In this document: piece by piece, positions 34,935-44,137 of the stretch
Position numbering within the stretch: position 1 is the first letter of the stretch
How the letters are laid out: each line of letters opens with the position of its first letter
From: Oscillospiraceae bacterium
GTDB taxonomy: Bacteria > Bacillota > Clostridia > Oscillospirales > Ruminococcaceae
Length of the DNA stretch: 64,000 nucleotides
Assembly: GCA_024404875.1 (NCBI GenBank)
Contig: JAKSPK010000006.1
Location: 24,135 to 88,134, forward strand
Direction of reading: 5' to 3'
Notes under the pieces: generated by a model
What the model was told of the DNA's origin: nothing
Database searches by the model: none
What the model saw: the letters and a program-made list of their open reading frames with translations, nothing else
Program-made: the position numbers and the translations under genes

Positions 34935-35714
34935 TCACAATTCCTCAGCAAAGCGCCGCTGGAGCCGCGAAAATGTCCATGCGCCGATTCCCAGCACTGC
35001 AAGGCTCATCAAAAGCGCACGCAGGAGCATCAGCGGTTCAGGCGCGGCCTGTTCATAAAGGATTCGGCGGTAGGAGAGCAGCAGCGGAGTAATGGGATTG
35101 AGCAGATACCAGCGCCGCCAGCTTTCCGGTACGAAATCGATACCGTAGACGACCGGCGAAAGATACATCCATGCCATACTGACAACGCTCATGATATGCT
35201 CCAGATCACGAAAATAGACTGTCACGGACGAGGTGATGAGATTCATGCCAAGCACCAGCAATATTTGAATCACCATGACCAGTGTCAGCCACGGCAGTAC
35301 CGAAAGCCGGAGGCCGTTTTCCATGAACGCAATTACAGGCAGAACAGCGAGAAATGAAAACAGCATATTGCAGAAGCCGCTGACTGTGTAGGCGATCGGA
35401 AGTACCTCGCGAGGAAAATAGATTTTTTTGATCATGTTTTTTTGATCGAGAATGAGCTTTGTGCCGGTCGTCAGCGAGGATGCAAAATAGATCCACGGGA
35501 CGAGTGCCGCGAATAAATGCAGCGAGTAATGCGGAATGCCGCTTTTCAGGATCATCGAAAAGACTGCCGTGTAGATCAGTAACTGCAGCAGGGGATTGAG
35601 GAATGTCCAGAGAAATCCCAGCACACTGCCCTTATAGCGCCCCTTAAGATCTTTGCGGACAAGGCTTGCGGTCATCTCACGGTAGCTGTATAGCTCACGC
35701 AGTTTTTGTATCAT
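34935..35714 (-). CDS. wzm: Polysaccharide ABC exporter permease (Wzm-type)
   Basis: A 259-residue ABC-2 type permease. It begins with the cytoplasmic gate helix region RELYSYREMTASLVRKDLKGRYKGSVLG, followed by six membrane helices, with the conserved NPLLQLLIYTAVFSMI and the C-terminal LNPITPLLLSYRRILY signature of polysaccharide exporters. Together with the Wzt-type ATPase it would flip the undecaprenyl-linked glycan across the membrane. Its start overlaps the end of the epimerase gene by 4 bp (ATGA). Confidence 0.92.
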   Translation of the reverse strand: MIQKLRELYSYREMTASLVRKDLKGRYKGSVLGFLWTFLNPLLQLLIYTAVFSMILKSGIPHYSLHLFAALVPWIYFASSLTTGTKLILDQKNMIKKIYFPREVLPIAYTVSGFCNMLFSFLAVLPVIAFMENGLRLSVLPWLTLVMVIQILLVLGMNLITSSVTVYFRDLEHIMSVVSMAWMYLSPVVYGIDFVPESWRRWYLLNPITPLLLSYRRILYEQAAPEPLMLLRALLMSLAVLGIGAWTFSRLQRRFAEEL

Positions 35715-36664
35715 GCTCTTGCATTCTCCTTCACTGTCTGCCGCCAGTATGTGAGCGTATCGGCAATCGTCTGCTGCAGCGGGATCTGAGGCGTCCAGCC
35801 GGTATCGCGCTGCAATTTCCGGATATCCGCCGCAATGACCGGCGTATCTGCTGGACGGAGCTTCTGCGGATCATTCTCTGTCCGGAAGGCACAGCCGGTC
35901 TGTGCGGCAATCTCATCGAGGATATCAGAGAGCGCAGTCGCTCTGCCGCTGCCGACATTGTAGATCTCACCAGGTGTACCGTTCGCCAGCAGCATTTCGT
36001 ATGCATGGACGATATCGCGCACATCCGTGAAATCGCGCTGCACCGCGAGATTGCCTGTCCGGATGACAGGCTCCTGCAGACCGGCTTCAATCTCGGCGGC
36101 CTGCTTGCAAAAATCCGCAATGACGAAATCCGGCCGCTGCCGCGGGCCGAAGTGATTGAATGCGCGGACGCAGATCACCGGCAGACCACAGGCGCGGAAG
36201 CAGACTTGTGCGAGTGATTCCGCAGCGAGCTTTGTCGCGGCATAGAAATTGTTTGGCTGCGGCAGGGTATCCTCCGAAACGGGGATCTGCTCTGGCCTGA
36301 GCGTACCGTAGACCTCACCGGAACCGACCAGCAGAATGCGCGGGGGATTGGACAGCTTTTGCGCAGCCTCCAGCAGATGCAGTGTGCCGCTGATATTGAC
36401 ATCGACAGTTTTCTGCGGCATTTTCCATGAAAAACCGACTGAGCTTTGCGCCGCAAGATGCAGGATCGCATCCGGCCGGACAGCCTTCAGCAATGCCTCC
36501 GTTTCTGCCGCATCGCAGAGATCAAGCGTATGCACGGTACAGCCCCTGTGGGAGAATGATTCCTGCGGCAGGATCGCTGCATGGATTTCCGCATTGTTTC
36601 CGGCGAGCCGCTCAATCGCATAGCCGCCGACAAATCCGGCGGCTCCGGTTATCAGACAGCGCAT
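35711..36664 (-). CDS. rmd: NAD(P)-dependent GDP-4-keto-6-deoxymannose reductase-like protein
   Basis: A 317-residue extended SDR protein with the Rossmann start MRCLITGAAGFVGGYAIE, the active-site Ser/Thr region GSGEVYG, catalytic YAATK (Tyr and Lys) and RAFNHFGPRQ. The AAQSSVGFSWKMP stretch is typical of Rmd-type reductases, which reduce the Gmd product to GDP-D-rhamnose. With gmd and manC in the same cluster this completes a route from mannose 1-phosphate to GDP-rhamnose; a closely related epimerase/reductase making another 6-deoxyhexose cannot be excluded. It overlaps the permease gene. Confidence 0.82.
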   Translation of the reverse strand: MRCLITGAAGFVGGYAIERLAGNNAEIHAAILPQESFSHRGCTVHTLDLCDAAETEALLKAVRPDAILHLAAQSSVGFSWKMPQKTVDVNISGTLHLLEAAQKLSNPPRILLVGSGEVYGTLRPEQIPVSEDTLPQPNNFYAATKLAAESLAQVCFRACGLPVICVRAFNHFGPRQRPDFVIADFCKQAAEIEAGLQEPVIRTGNLAVQRDFTDVRDIVHAYEMLLANGTPGEIYNVGSGRATALSDILDEIAAQTGCAFRTENDPQKLRPADTPVIAADIRKLQRDTGWTPQIPLQQTIADTLTYWRQTVKENARA

Positions 36665-36671
36665 GGAAATC

Positions 36672-37808
36672 TCACTCCTTTTCCGGCAGCAAAATGCCCC
36701 GCATTTTCTTCATTACGCAGTCCAGCGAGAATTCCTGCAGGACGCGTTCTCTTGCGGCAAGGCCGTATTGTGTGCGCAAAGCGTCATCGGTCAGCAGACG
36801 ATCCATTGCCGCCGCCAGTGCATCCGCGTCTCCGGGCGGAACGGTCAGTCCGGTCCTGCCGTCCATGCTGACGAGCGGAACACCGGTCGGCAACGCAGTA
36901 TTGATAACAGGCTTTGCATTGACCATAGCTTCGAGCTGCACGATCCCGAACGCCTCGCTCTGTGCAACGGACGGCAATACGAACAGATCACAGTCCGCGA
37001 ACATATCTCGAAGCTCCGCCGTCATGCGCCGGCCGAGGAAGTGTACGCGCTTCGCAATGCCGAGCGCTTCCGCCTGCTGCTGAAGTGCAGATTCGAGGAT
37101 GCCGGTTCCGGCGATCATCAGCTCGGCATCGGCGTGCAGCCTTGCAAATGCATTGAGCAGCACATCAACGCCTTTATAATAGACCAGCCGGCCGGTGAAA
37201 AGGATCTTTTTGGCCGATTTGTCATAAAGATGTGCATCAAGCGGATGCTGATGCGGCCGTTCCTCATAGATGGCAGGATCAATACCGTATGGGACAACTG
37301 CGCATTTTTCGCGAAACTGCGAGAGCACTGGCGAACTGTCGATATGCGCCTGCGTCGCTGCGACGATCACATCTGCGCGGTGAAGCAGCCATTTTGTCAG
37401 CGGACTGCACAGCTTTTTCATGACCTTCTGCCGGACGATATCGCTGTGCCATGCGGCGATCACGCGGCCGCGGTAGCCGGAAAGCAGCAGCGCAAGATCA
37501 GCTGGCGGATAGGGAAGATGCAGCTCAAGTGCATCCGACAGCATGACCATGCGCCGGAATTCTCCGAAATAGGAGAGCGACAGCGGACAGGACGCGATCT
37601 CCCCGAAGCTGCCTGCATAGGTGATAGGTATGCCGTTGATGTGCTCGCGTTTCGTCAGCCCGATTCCATCACGGCAGCAAAGAACCCTGACTTTTGCATA
37701 TCTGCGCATAGCCTCTGCAGTTTGCTGCATGACAGTCTCAATGCCGCCGATATGAGGGGAATATGCCCGTCCTGCGATCAGCAGGCGCGGAAGGTCATTC
37801 TGTGCCAT
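36672..37808 (-). CDS. Family 4 glycosyltransferase
   Basis: A 378-residue GT-B retaining glycosyltransferase (GT4). The N-terminal domain starts PRLLIAGRAYSPHIGGIETVMQQ, and the C-terminal domain has ILFTGRLVYYKGVDVLL and the E-x7-E nucleotide-sugar motif EAFGIVQLEAMVNAKPVI (about residues 285-305). The start is taken at MAQNDLPRLL, the last Met before the domain. This places the start inside the GNAT remnant, whose stop overlaps it by 14 bp, so translation may be coupled to the remnant. Substrate unknown. Confidence 0.88.
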   Translation of the reverse strand: MAQNDLPRLLIAGRAYSPHIGGIETVMQQTAEAMRRYAKVRVLCCRDGIGLTKREHINGIPITYAGSFGEIASCPLSLSYFGEFRRMVMLSDALELHLPYPPADLALLLSGYRGRVIAAWHSDIVRQKVMKKLCSPLTKWLLHRADVIVAATQAHIDSSPVLSQFREKCAVVPYGIDPAIYEERPHQHPLDAHLYDKSAKKILFTGRLVYYKGVDVLLNAFARLHADAELMIAGTGILESALQQQAEALGIAKRVHFLGRRMTAELRDMFADCDLFVLPSVAQSEAFGIVQLEAMVNAKPVINTALPTGVPLVSMDGRTGLTVPPGDADALAAAMDRLLTDDALRTQYGLAARERVLQEFSLDCVMKKMRGILLPEKE

Positions 37809-37938
37809 GCTGCCTTGCCCTATATTCATCAGCGAGGATGCCGTACCAGACATCGTCAAAGACTCTGCCGCTTGCAAAGCCGTGCTGTCGCAGGAGCATT
37901 CGCTCTGTTTCCAGTGTGACGGTTCCCTGATGTGTCAT
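37795..37938 (-). pseudogene. Internally deleted GNAT acetyltransferase remnant
   Basis: A 47-codon frame with a good Shine-Dalgarno (AAAGGAG, 7 bases before ATG 37936-37938). Residues 1-17 (GTVTLETERMLLR) match the start of GNAT acetyltransferases, where LETERLxLR is standard. Residues 18-47 (QHGFASGRVFDDVWYGILAD) match the extreme C-terminus of the same family, where RQHGFKNGRFVDDVWYGIL is usual. About 110-130 residues in between are missing, and the reading frame is kept. The two halves share LR at the joint, consistent with deletion at a short direct repeat. It cannot be an active acetyltransferase. Confidence 0.75.
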
Positions 37939-37942
37939 AAGT

Positions 37943-39071
37943 TTACTCCTTTATTTCCTGATAAACCTGATACAGCCGTTTAGCCGCATTGTCCCAGCTC
38001 ATCTGAGCTGTACGGTCAAAGCCGCGCTGACGGAGCATTTCACGCAGCGGCGCATCGGTCAGCAGCCGTTCAAGTCCCCTTGCGATCGCAGATACTTTGT
38101 GCGGATTACAGAGCAGCGCAGCATTTCCGACCGCTTCCGGCAGTGATGCGGCATTTGCCGTCAGCACCGGACAGCCGCAGGCCATTGCCTCCAGCGGCGG
38201 CATCCCGAAGCCCTCATAGAGCGACGGGAATACAAATGCCAGCGCACCGGAATAGAGCGCGGCCATATCGCCGGGCGGGATATAGGATGGGAAAATGATA
38301 TGCCCGCGCACATCTTCAGCCTCTGCTGCGGCGAAGATGTGCTCATATTGCCAGCCCTTGCCGCCAGCCAGCACGAGCGGCGGCGCATCAGGATATCGCT
38401 TCCGCAGCAGGCCGTAGGCGCGGATCAGCCGCACGAGATTTTTGCGCGGCTCCAGCGTGCCGAGATAGAGAAAATACTGTTCCGGAAGATGATGCGCCAG
38501 CCTGACACGTTCGATCTCTGCTTTTTCTGCCGGGGCGAAGCGTTTGCGATCGACGCCGCACGGAACGACGCGAACCTTTTTCGCATACGCCGGATAATAT
38601 TTTGCGATTTCTCTGCGGGAATAATCGCTGTCCGTCACGATGCGGTCAGCACGCTGCATGGAGCGCCGCAGTGACAGCTTCAGCAGCAGGCGCGTCCTTG
38701 TGCGCATTGTTTCGGGATAGGCGTGCAGCACCATATCATGCACGGTCACGACCGTTTTGCCGTGGACGCCGGGCGGGACGATATAGTTGAAGAAATGTGT
38801 GATATCTGCCCATTTCTCGTGAAAAAAGCGGTAGGGCAGGGGGAGGGCTGCTGTCAGCATTCGGTAAAGCAGCGGCGAAAACCGCGCCGGATGCAGCGGC
38901 GTATTCTTCTGCACAAAGGGCTGCATCCGCCGTACCTTTTCTTCCGGCGAACGCAGCGTGAAATATTCAAAGCGATATTGATCTTCGGGATGCAGCCTTG
39001 CGAGTGCTTCCGTCAGATACGCTTCGCACCAGCCGACACCGGAGATCAGATCACCGGTCAGCGGGGATGCG

Positions 39072-39088
<17 letters not shown>
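37943..39088 (-). CDS. Family 4 glycosyltransferase
   Basis: A 381-residue GT4 enzyme. It starts [25 protein letters not shown], has the linker strand [17 protein letters not shown] (about residues 195-212), and the nucleotide-sugar motif [21 protein letters not shown] with the two conserved Glu. The GT4 pattern with LEPRKN is common among mannosyl- and rhamnosyltransferases, which would fit the GDP-sugar genes here (inference). GGAGG lies nine bases before ATG 39086-39088; the start overlaps the small upstream gene by 17 bp. Confidence 0.9.
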
Positions 39089-40668
<1,580 letters not shown>

Positions 40669-41757
40669 TCAGAGCAATTCGCCGCGGCCTTGTTCATGAA
40701 GGATCTCAGTGATCTTTTTGATGTTTTGTGCGGCATCGGCATCACAGACCAGCAGTACATCATCCGTATCGACGATGACAGTATGCTCCAGCCCGACGGC
40801 CGCGATCAGCTTTTTGCCGCCCGCAATCACGCAGTTTTTCGTGCCGATCGTCAGGATATCGCCGCTGCGGTAATTGCCGTTCGTATCAGTCTTTGCGACA
40901 CGCAGCAGAGAGGGCCAGCTCCCGACATCGTCCCAGCCAAAGCTGCCGGGAATGGTAAAGAGCTGCTGTGATTTTTCGAGGATGCCGAAATCAACGGAGA
41001 TCTTCGGCATCTTCGGAAACTCTGCCTGCAATACCGCGTCAAATTCTGGTGTATCGCAGGCATCACGAAGCCGGATCGCGATCTCATAGGCGCGGGGGAG
41101 ATATTGCCGCAGTGCTTCGAGATAGACCGTCGTCCGCCAGACAAACATTCCGCTGTTCCAGAGGTAACTGCCGGATTCGACATATTCCCGTGCGGTGTCG
41201 GCATCGGGTTTTTCCCTGAAGCTGTCCACGCGGTAGATGCCGGGCGGCATGCCTTCGGCGCGGGAGAATGCAATATAGCCGTAGCCTGTCTCCGGATAGA
41301 CCGGAGTAATGCCGATGGTCAGCATGGCATCGGAGTCTGATGCGGCGGATGCTGCTCTGCCGAGTGCATCGGCGCAGAGCGCCTCGTGCCGCACGAGATG
41401 ATCAGCGGGCAGCGTGAGCATGACGGCATCGCCCCAGCGCTTCGCAATGACCGCAGCGGCCAGCGCGATGCAGGGTGCGGTATTCCGCGCTTCCGGCTCC
41501 GCGAGCAGGTTTTCTGCCGGAAGCATTGGAAGCTGTTCACGAACGAGCGGCAGATATTCCGAATTGGTGACGACATAGACGCGCTCCGGCGGAACAAGCC
41601 AGCCTACGCGTTTCAATGTTTTTTGCAGCAGTGTTTCCCCGTCATCGGTCAGCGACAAGAACTGCTTCGGGCAGTCCGTCCGGCTTTTCGGCCAGAAGCG
41701 CTCGCCTTTTCCGCCGGCCATTATGACCGCTGTCAGCAGCATTGTTTCGTTTGGCAC
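40669..41757 (-). CDS. manC: Mannose-1-phosphate guanylyltransferase
   Basis: A 362-residue nucleotidyltransferase that makes GDP-mannose from GTP and mannose 1-phosphate. The signature AVIMAGGKGERFWPKSR (about residues 9-25), substrate loop FLSLTDDGETLLQKTL, LPADHLV, the FREKPD motif and SFGWDDVGSW are visible. The one-domain length is the type without fused phosphomannose isomerase. The GTG at 41757 has AAGGAG eight bases upstream and is preferred over the GTG at 41766, which overlaps the ribosome site. No phosphomannomutase is seen here, so mannose 1-phosphate must come from elsewhere. Confidence 0.93.
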   Translation of the reverse strand: MPNETMLLTAVIMAGGKGERFWPKSRTDCPKQFLSLTDDGETLLQKTLKRVGWLVPPERVYVVTNSEYLPLVREQLPMLPAENLLAEPEARNTAPCIALAAAVIAKRWGDAVMLTLPADHLVRHEALCADALGRAASAASDSDAMLTIGITPVYPETGYGYIAFSRAEGMPPGIYRVDSFREKPDADTAREYVESGSYLWNSGMFVWRTTVYLEALRQYLPRAYEIAIRLRDACDTPEFDAVLQAEFPKMPKISVDFGILEKSQQLFTIPGSFGWDDVGSWPSLLRVAKTDTNGNYRSGDILTIGTKNCVIAGGKKLIAAVGLEHTVIVDTDDVLLVCDADAAQNIKKITEILHEQGRGELL

Positions 41758-41762
41758 GCGGC

Positions 41763-43136
41763 TCACTCCTTCTTCTCTCTGTCACGATGTCTCTGGCGGC
41801 GAATTGCATATTCCGCCGCATTGTTTTCCGGAGGAAATAACATGATTTTCAATGTCAGCAGCAGGATCTGAATATCCAGCAGCAGCGAATATCCTTCTAT
41901 ATACATCAGATCCATTTTCAGCTTGTCGATCGGATTGGTATCATAGGAACCGGTGACCTGCGCATATCCGGTCAGTCCGGCCTTGACCTGTAACCGGTAC
42001 GGAAATTCCGGGTATTTTTTTGCATATTCCGCGGCAAGCTCCGGCCGTTCCGGACGCGGGCCGACGAGCGACATTTCACCGCGCAGGATATTGAGCAGCT
42101 GCGGCAGCTCATCGAGCCGGAAATGCCGCAGGATGCGGCCTGTTTTTGTGATGCGGTCATCCTGCTCGGTTGCGAGGACCGCTTTTCCGTCTGCCTCTGC
42201 ATCGGAGATCATACTGCGGAATTTCAGTACCTCAAATTCTGCGCCGTCGCGTGTCAGGCGCTTCTGTCGGAAAAAGACGCTTCCGCCGTCTTCCAGGTGA
42301 ACAGCCAGTGCGCAGATCAGCATAACCGGTGCCGCCGGAATCAGCAAGAGCATTGAGAGCGTAATATCAAAAAAGCGCTTGACAAACCGCTGACCCGGTG
42401 TCAGGCCTTCATTGCGGCAGAGGATTAGCGGCGTATCGAACAGTCGGATCTCATCAGCGTCGCGGATCAGGATATCAGAGAGCAGCGGAGCAATATAGAC
42501 ACGCTGCCGCTGCCCGCAGCAATGCTGCAGCACACTGTTCCGCAGATCGGCAGGGACATCGCAGAGGATCACGCCGTCGAAATCGCCGAGCAGCCGGATG
42601 ATTTCCCGGAGCCCAGCGGAGCAGCTGATGCTTTCACAGATCATGTATTTATCGACGCGGCTGCTCATTTTCATGACCAGCTCCGCTGACTGTGCCGAGC
42701 CGTATACAACGATCAGCCTGCGCGGCGGGAACAGCCGGAAATAGATCCTGCTGACGAGAAACGACCAGCCGGTGACGGTGACATAATCCGCGGCAGTCAG
42801 GACGATCATCGGTGTCAGCGGCATGAAGTGACGGCCGATCACGCTGATCTGCATATAGGTGATGATATTGACGAAGGTCACACCGACCAGCTGATAATAG
42901 ATAAGGTCGCGCCGCTTGAGATAGCCGAAACGCATACAGCGGTAGGCCTTGAAAACGAGAACAGTCAGTACCAGATAGATCGCGACGACGGCCCAGTTGC
43001 CGCGCCGGAAGAACGGCTCAATGATCACCTCGGCGTAGCAGCGATCCCAGATCAGTGCGAACCAGAAGGTCAGTGTTCCCAGCAGCAGGCTCCCGAAGCC
43101 GGTTGAGAAAAGATGCCGGTATTTTCTGCGATCCAT
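41763..43136 (-). CDS. Initiating polyprenyl glycosylphosphotransferase (WbaP/CpsE-type)
   Basis: A 457-residue membrane enzyme that starts glycan synthesis by moving sugar 1-phosphate to undecaprenyl phosphate. It has four N-terminal membrane helices (about 15-35, 47-64, 80-100, 108-128), a Rossmann-like middle domain (about 145-260) and the C-terminal PF02397 catalytic domain (about 265-440). Conserved motifs there are KRFFDITLSMLLL, VFFRQKRLTRDG, LKFRSM, RHFRLDELPQLLNI and GEMSLVGPRPERPE. AGGAG lies ten bases before ATG 43136; the longer frame is rejected. First gene of the polysaccharide cluster proper. Confidence 0.93.
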   Translation of the reverse strand: MDRRKYRHLFSTGFGSLLLGTLTFWFALIWDRCYAEVIIEPFFRRGNWAVVAIYLVLTVLVFKAYRCMRFGYLKRRDLIYYQLVGVTFVNIITYMQISVIGRHFMPLTPMIVLTAADYVTVTGWSFLVSRIYFRLFPPRRLIVVYGSAQSAELVMKMSSRVDKYMICESISCSAGLREIIRLLGDFDGVILCDVPADLRNSVLQHCCGQRQRVYIAPLLSDILIRDADEIRLFDTPLILCRNEGLTPGQRFVKRFFDITLSMLLLIPAAPVMLICALAVHLEDGGSVFFRQKRLTRDGAEFEVLKFRSMISDAEADGKAVLATEQDDRITKTGRILRHFRLDELPQLLNILRGEMSLVGPRPERPELAAEYAKKYPEFPYRLQVKAGLTGYAQVTGSYDTNPIDKLKMDLMYIEGYSLLLDIQILLLTLKIMLFPPENNAAEYAIRRQRHRDREKKE

Positions 43137-43212
43137 AGAATCATAGCTCCTGTTGCAAAGTGCGGCAGTGTCTTTGTAAAAGCATTGCCGTCTGTGCTTC
43201 CGATAATACACA

Positions 43213-43242
43213 GCACCCGCCGTTTTGGATCCGGCGGGGTGC
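43213..43242 (-). terminator. Hairpin between the metallophosphoesterase and polysaccharide genes
   Basis: GCACCCCGCCG/CGGCGGGTGC, a 10-bp GC-rich stem just after the metallophosphoesterase stop, without a good T-run. It may partly separate the two units; I see no strong promoter between it and 43136. Confidence 0.5.
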
Positions 43243-43256
43243 AGATTTTGATAGAT

Positions 43257-44087
43257 TCAGTCGGATTTCGGTGTGATGAGACAGAGCTCCGGCGGATTGA
43301 AGAGCCGCGGCTTTCCGAGACCGCCGCTGACGATCATCTCCGCATCTTTGTCGCTGTAAAGCCCCTTTGCATAGCGCGGGAAGAAGGTGCGCTCCGGAGA
43401 AAGTATGCCGCCGATGCCCGGCAGACGGACAATGCCGCCGTGGATATGACCGGAAAGCGTCAGCCGCGCACCCCATTCGGCATAGGCGGGAAACCAGCGC
43501 GGATTATGCGCGAGAAGCAAGGTATCCGGCGGGCAGGAACCGAGTCGGTCCCAGAGCGTTCCGGCTGTGCATTCATATTTTCCGCGCGCAGCCAAGAAGC
43601 CGCCACCGCGGTAATAGGTCGGCGGGAGACGCAGTCCGGCAATGCAGATATCGCCCCAGCGGACGATCTCATTGTCGAGCAGCCGCGCACCGCTCCGGCG
43701 CACGGCATCGCGGAAGCCGGCATAGGCACCGGGCGAAAGATCCGCTTCATGATTGCCTTCCGCGACGATAACGGTTGCGATCGCGCAGAGCTCTTTCAGC
43801 AGCGATTCCGTTTCATGGAAATCCAGTTCTGTCCGCGAGACAAGGTCGCCGGTAATGACGATCAGCTCCGGCTCCAGTGCGGCAACCGTCCGGATCAGGC
43901 GTTTCTGTCCGCGGCTGAAGCGGCGCTTATGCAGATCTGAGATCTGCACGGTTCGAGGCATCGCGGCAAAATCGGTCTCATACCGGCTGACGCACAGCAG
44001 GCCGTGGTTTTCAACGAGCGACCAGCTGAAAAGTAAAGCTGTGGGGACGGCAAGCGCAAGGCCGATTTTTTTTGCATTGATATTCAT
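43257..44087 (-). CDS. Membrane-anchored metallophosphoesterase (YaeI-like)
   Basis: A 276-residue calcineurin-like phosphoesterase with an N-terminal membrane helix (about 8-26). Metal-binding motifs in order: ISDLHKRRF (D-x-H), ITGDLVSR (GD), EGNHEAD (GNHE), and the C-terminal LSGHIHGG (GHxH). YaeI/YpbG-like proteins with this topology hydrolyse phosphodiesters such as lipid or nucleotide substrates outside the membrane. ATG 44087 has no clear Shine-Dalgarno. An AAAGGAG lies about 30 bases upstream, with an in-frame ATT codon at suitable spacing, so the true start is unsure. Confidence 0.87.
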   Translation of the reverse strand: MNINAKKIGLALAVPTALLFSWSLVENHGLLCVSRYETDFAAMPRTVQISDLHKRRFSRGQKRLIRTVAALEPELIVITGDLVSRTELDFHETESLLKELCAIATVIVAEGNHEADLSPGAYAGFRDAVRRSGARLLDNEIVRWGDICIAGLRLPPTYYRGGGFLAARGKYECTAGTLWDRLGSCPPDTLLLAHNPRWFPAYAEWGARLTLSGHIHGGIVRLPGIGGILSPERTFFPRYAKGLYSDKDAEMIVSGGLGKPRLFNPPELCLITPKSD

Positions 44088-44137
44088 ATTGCAGGGTGCG
44101 GCGGGAGGAATCCGCCGATTCTCCTTTCTGCGATGAT

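Noticed and set aside
43137-43256. A strong separate promoter for the polysaccharide cluster
   Set aside because: No -35/-10 pair near consensus with 16-18 bp spacing was found in this gap; transcription may come from further upstream.
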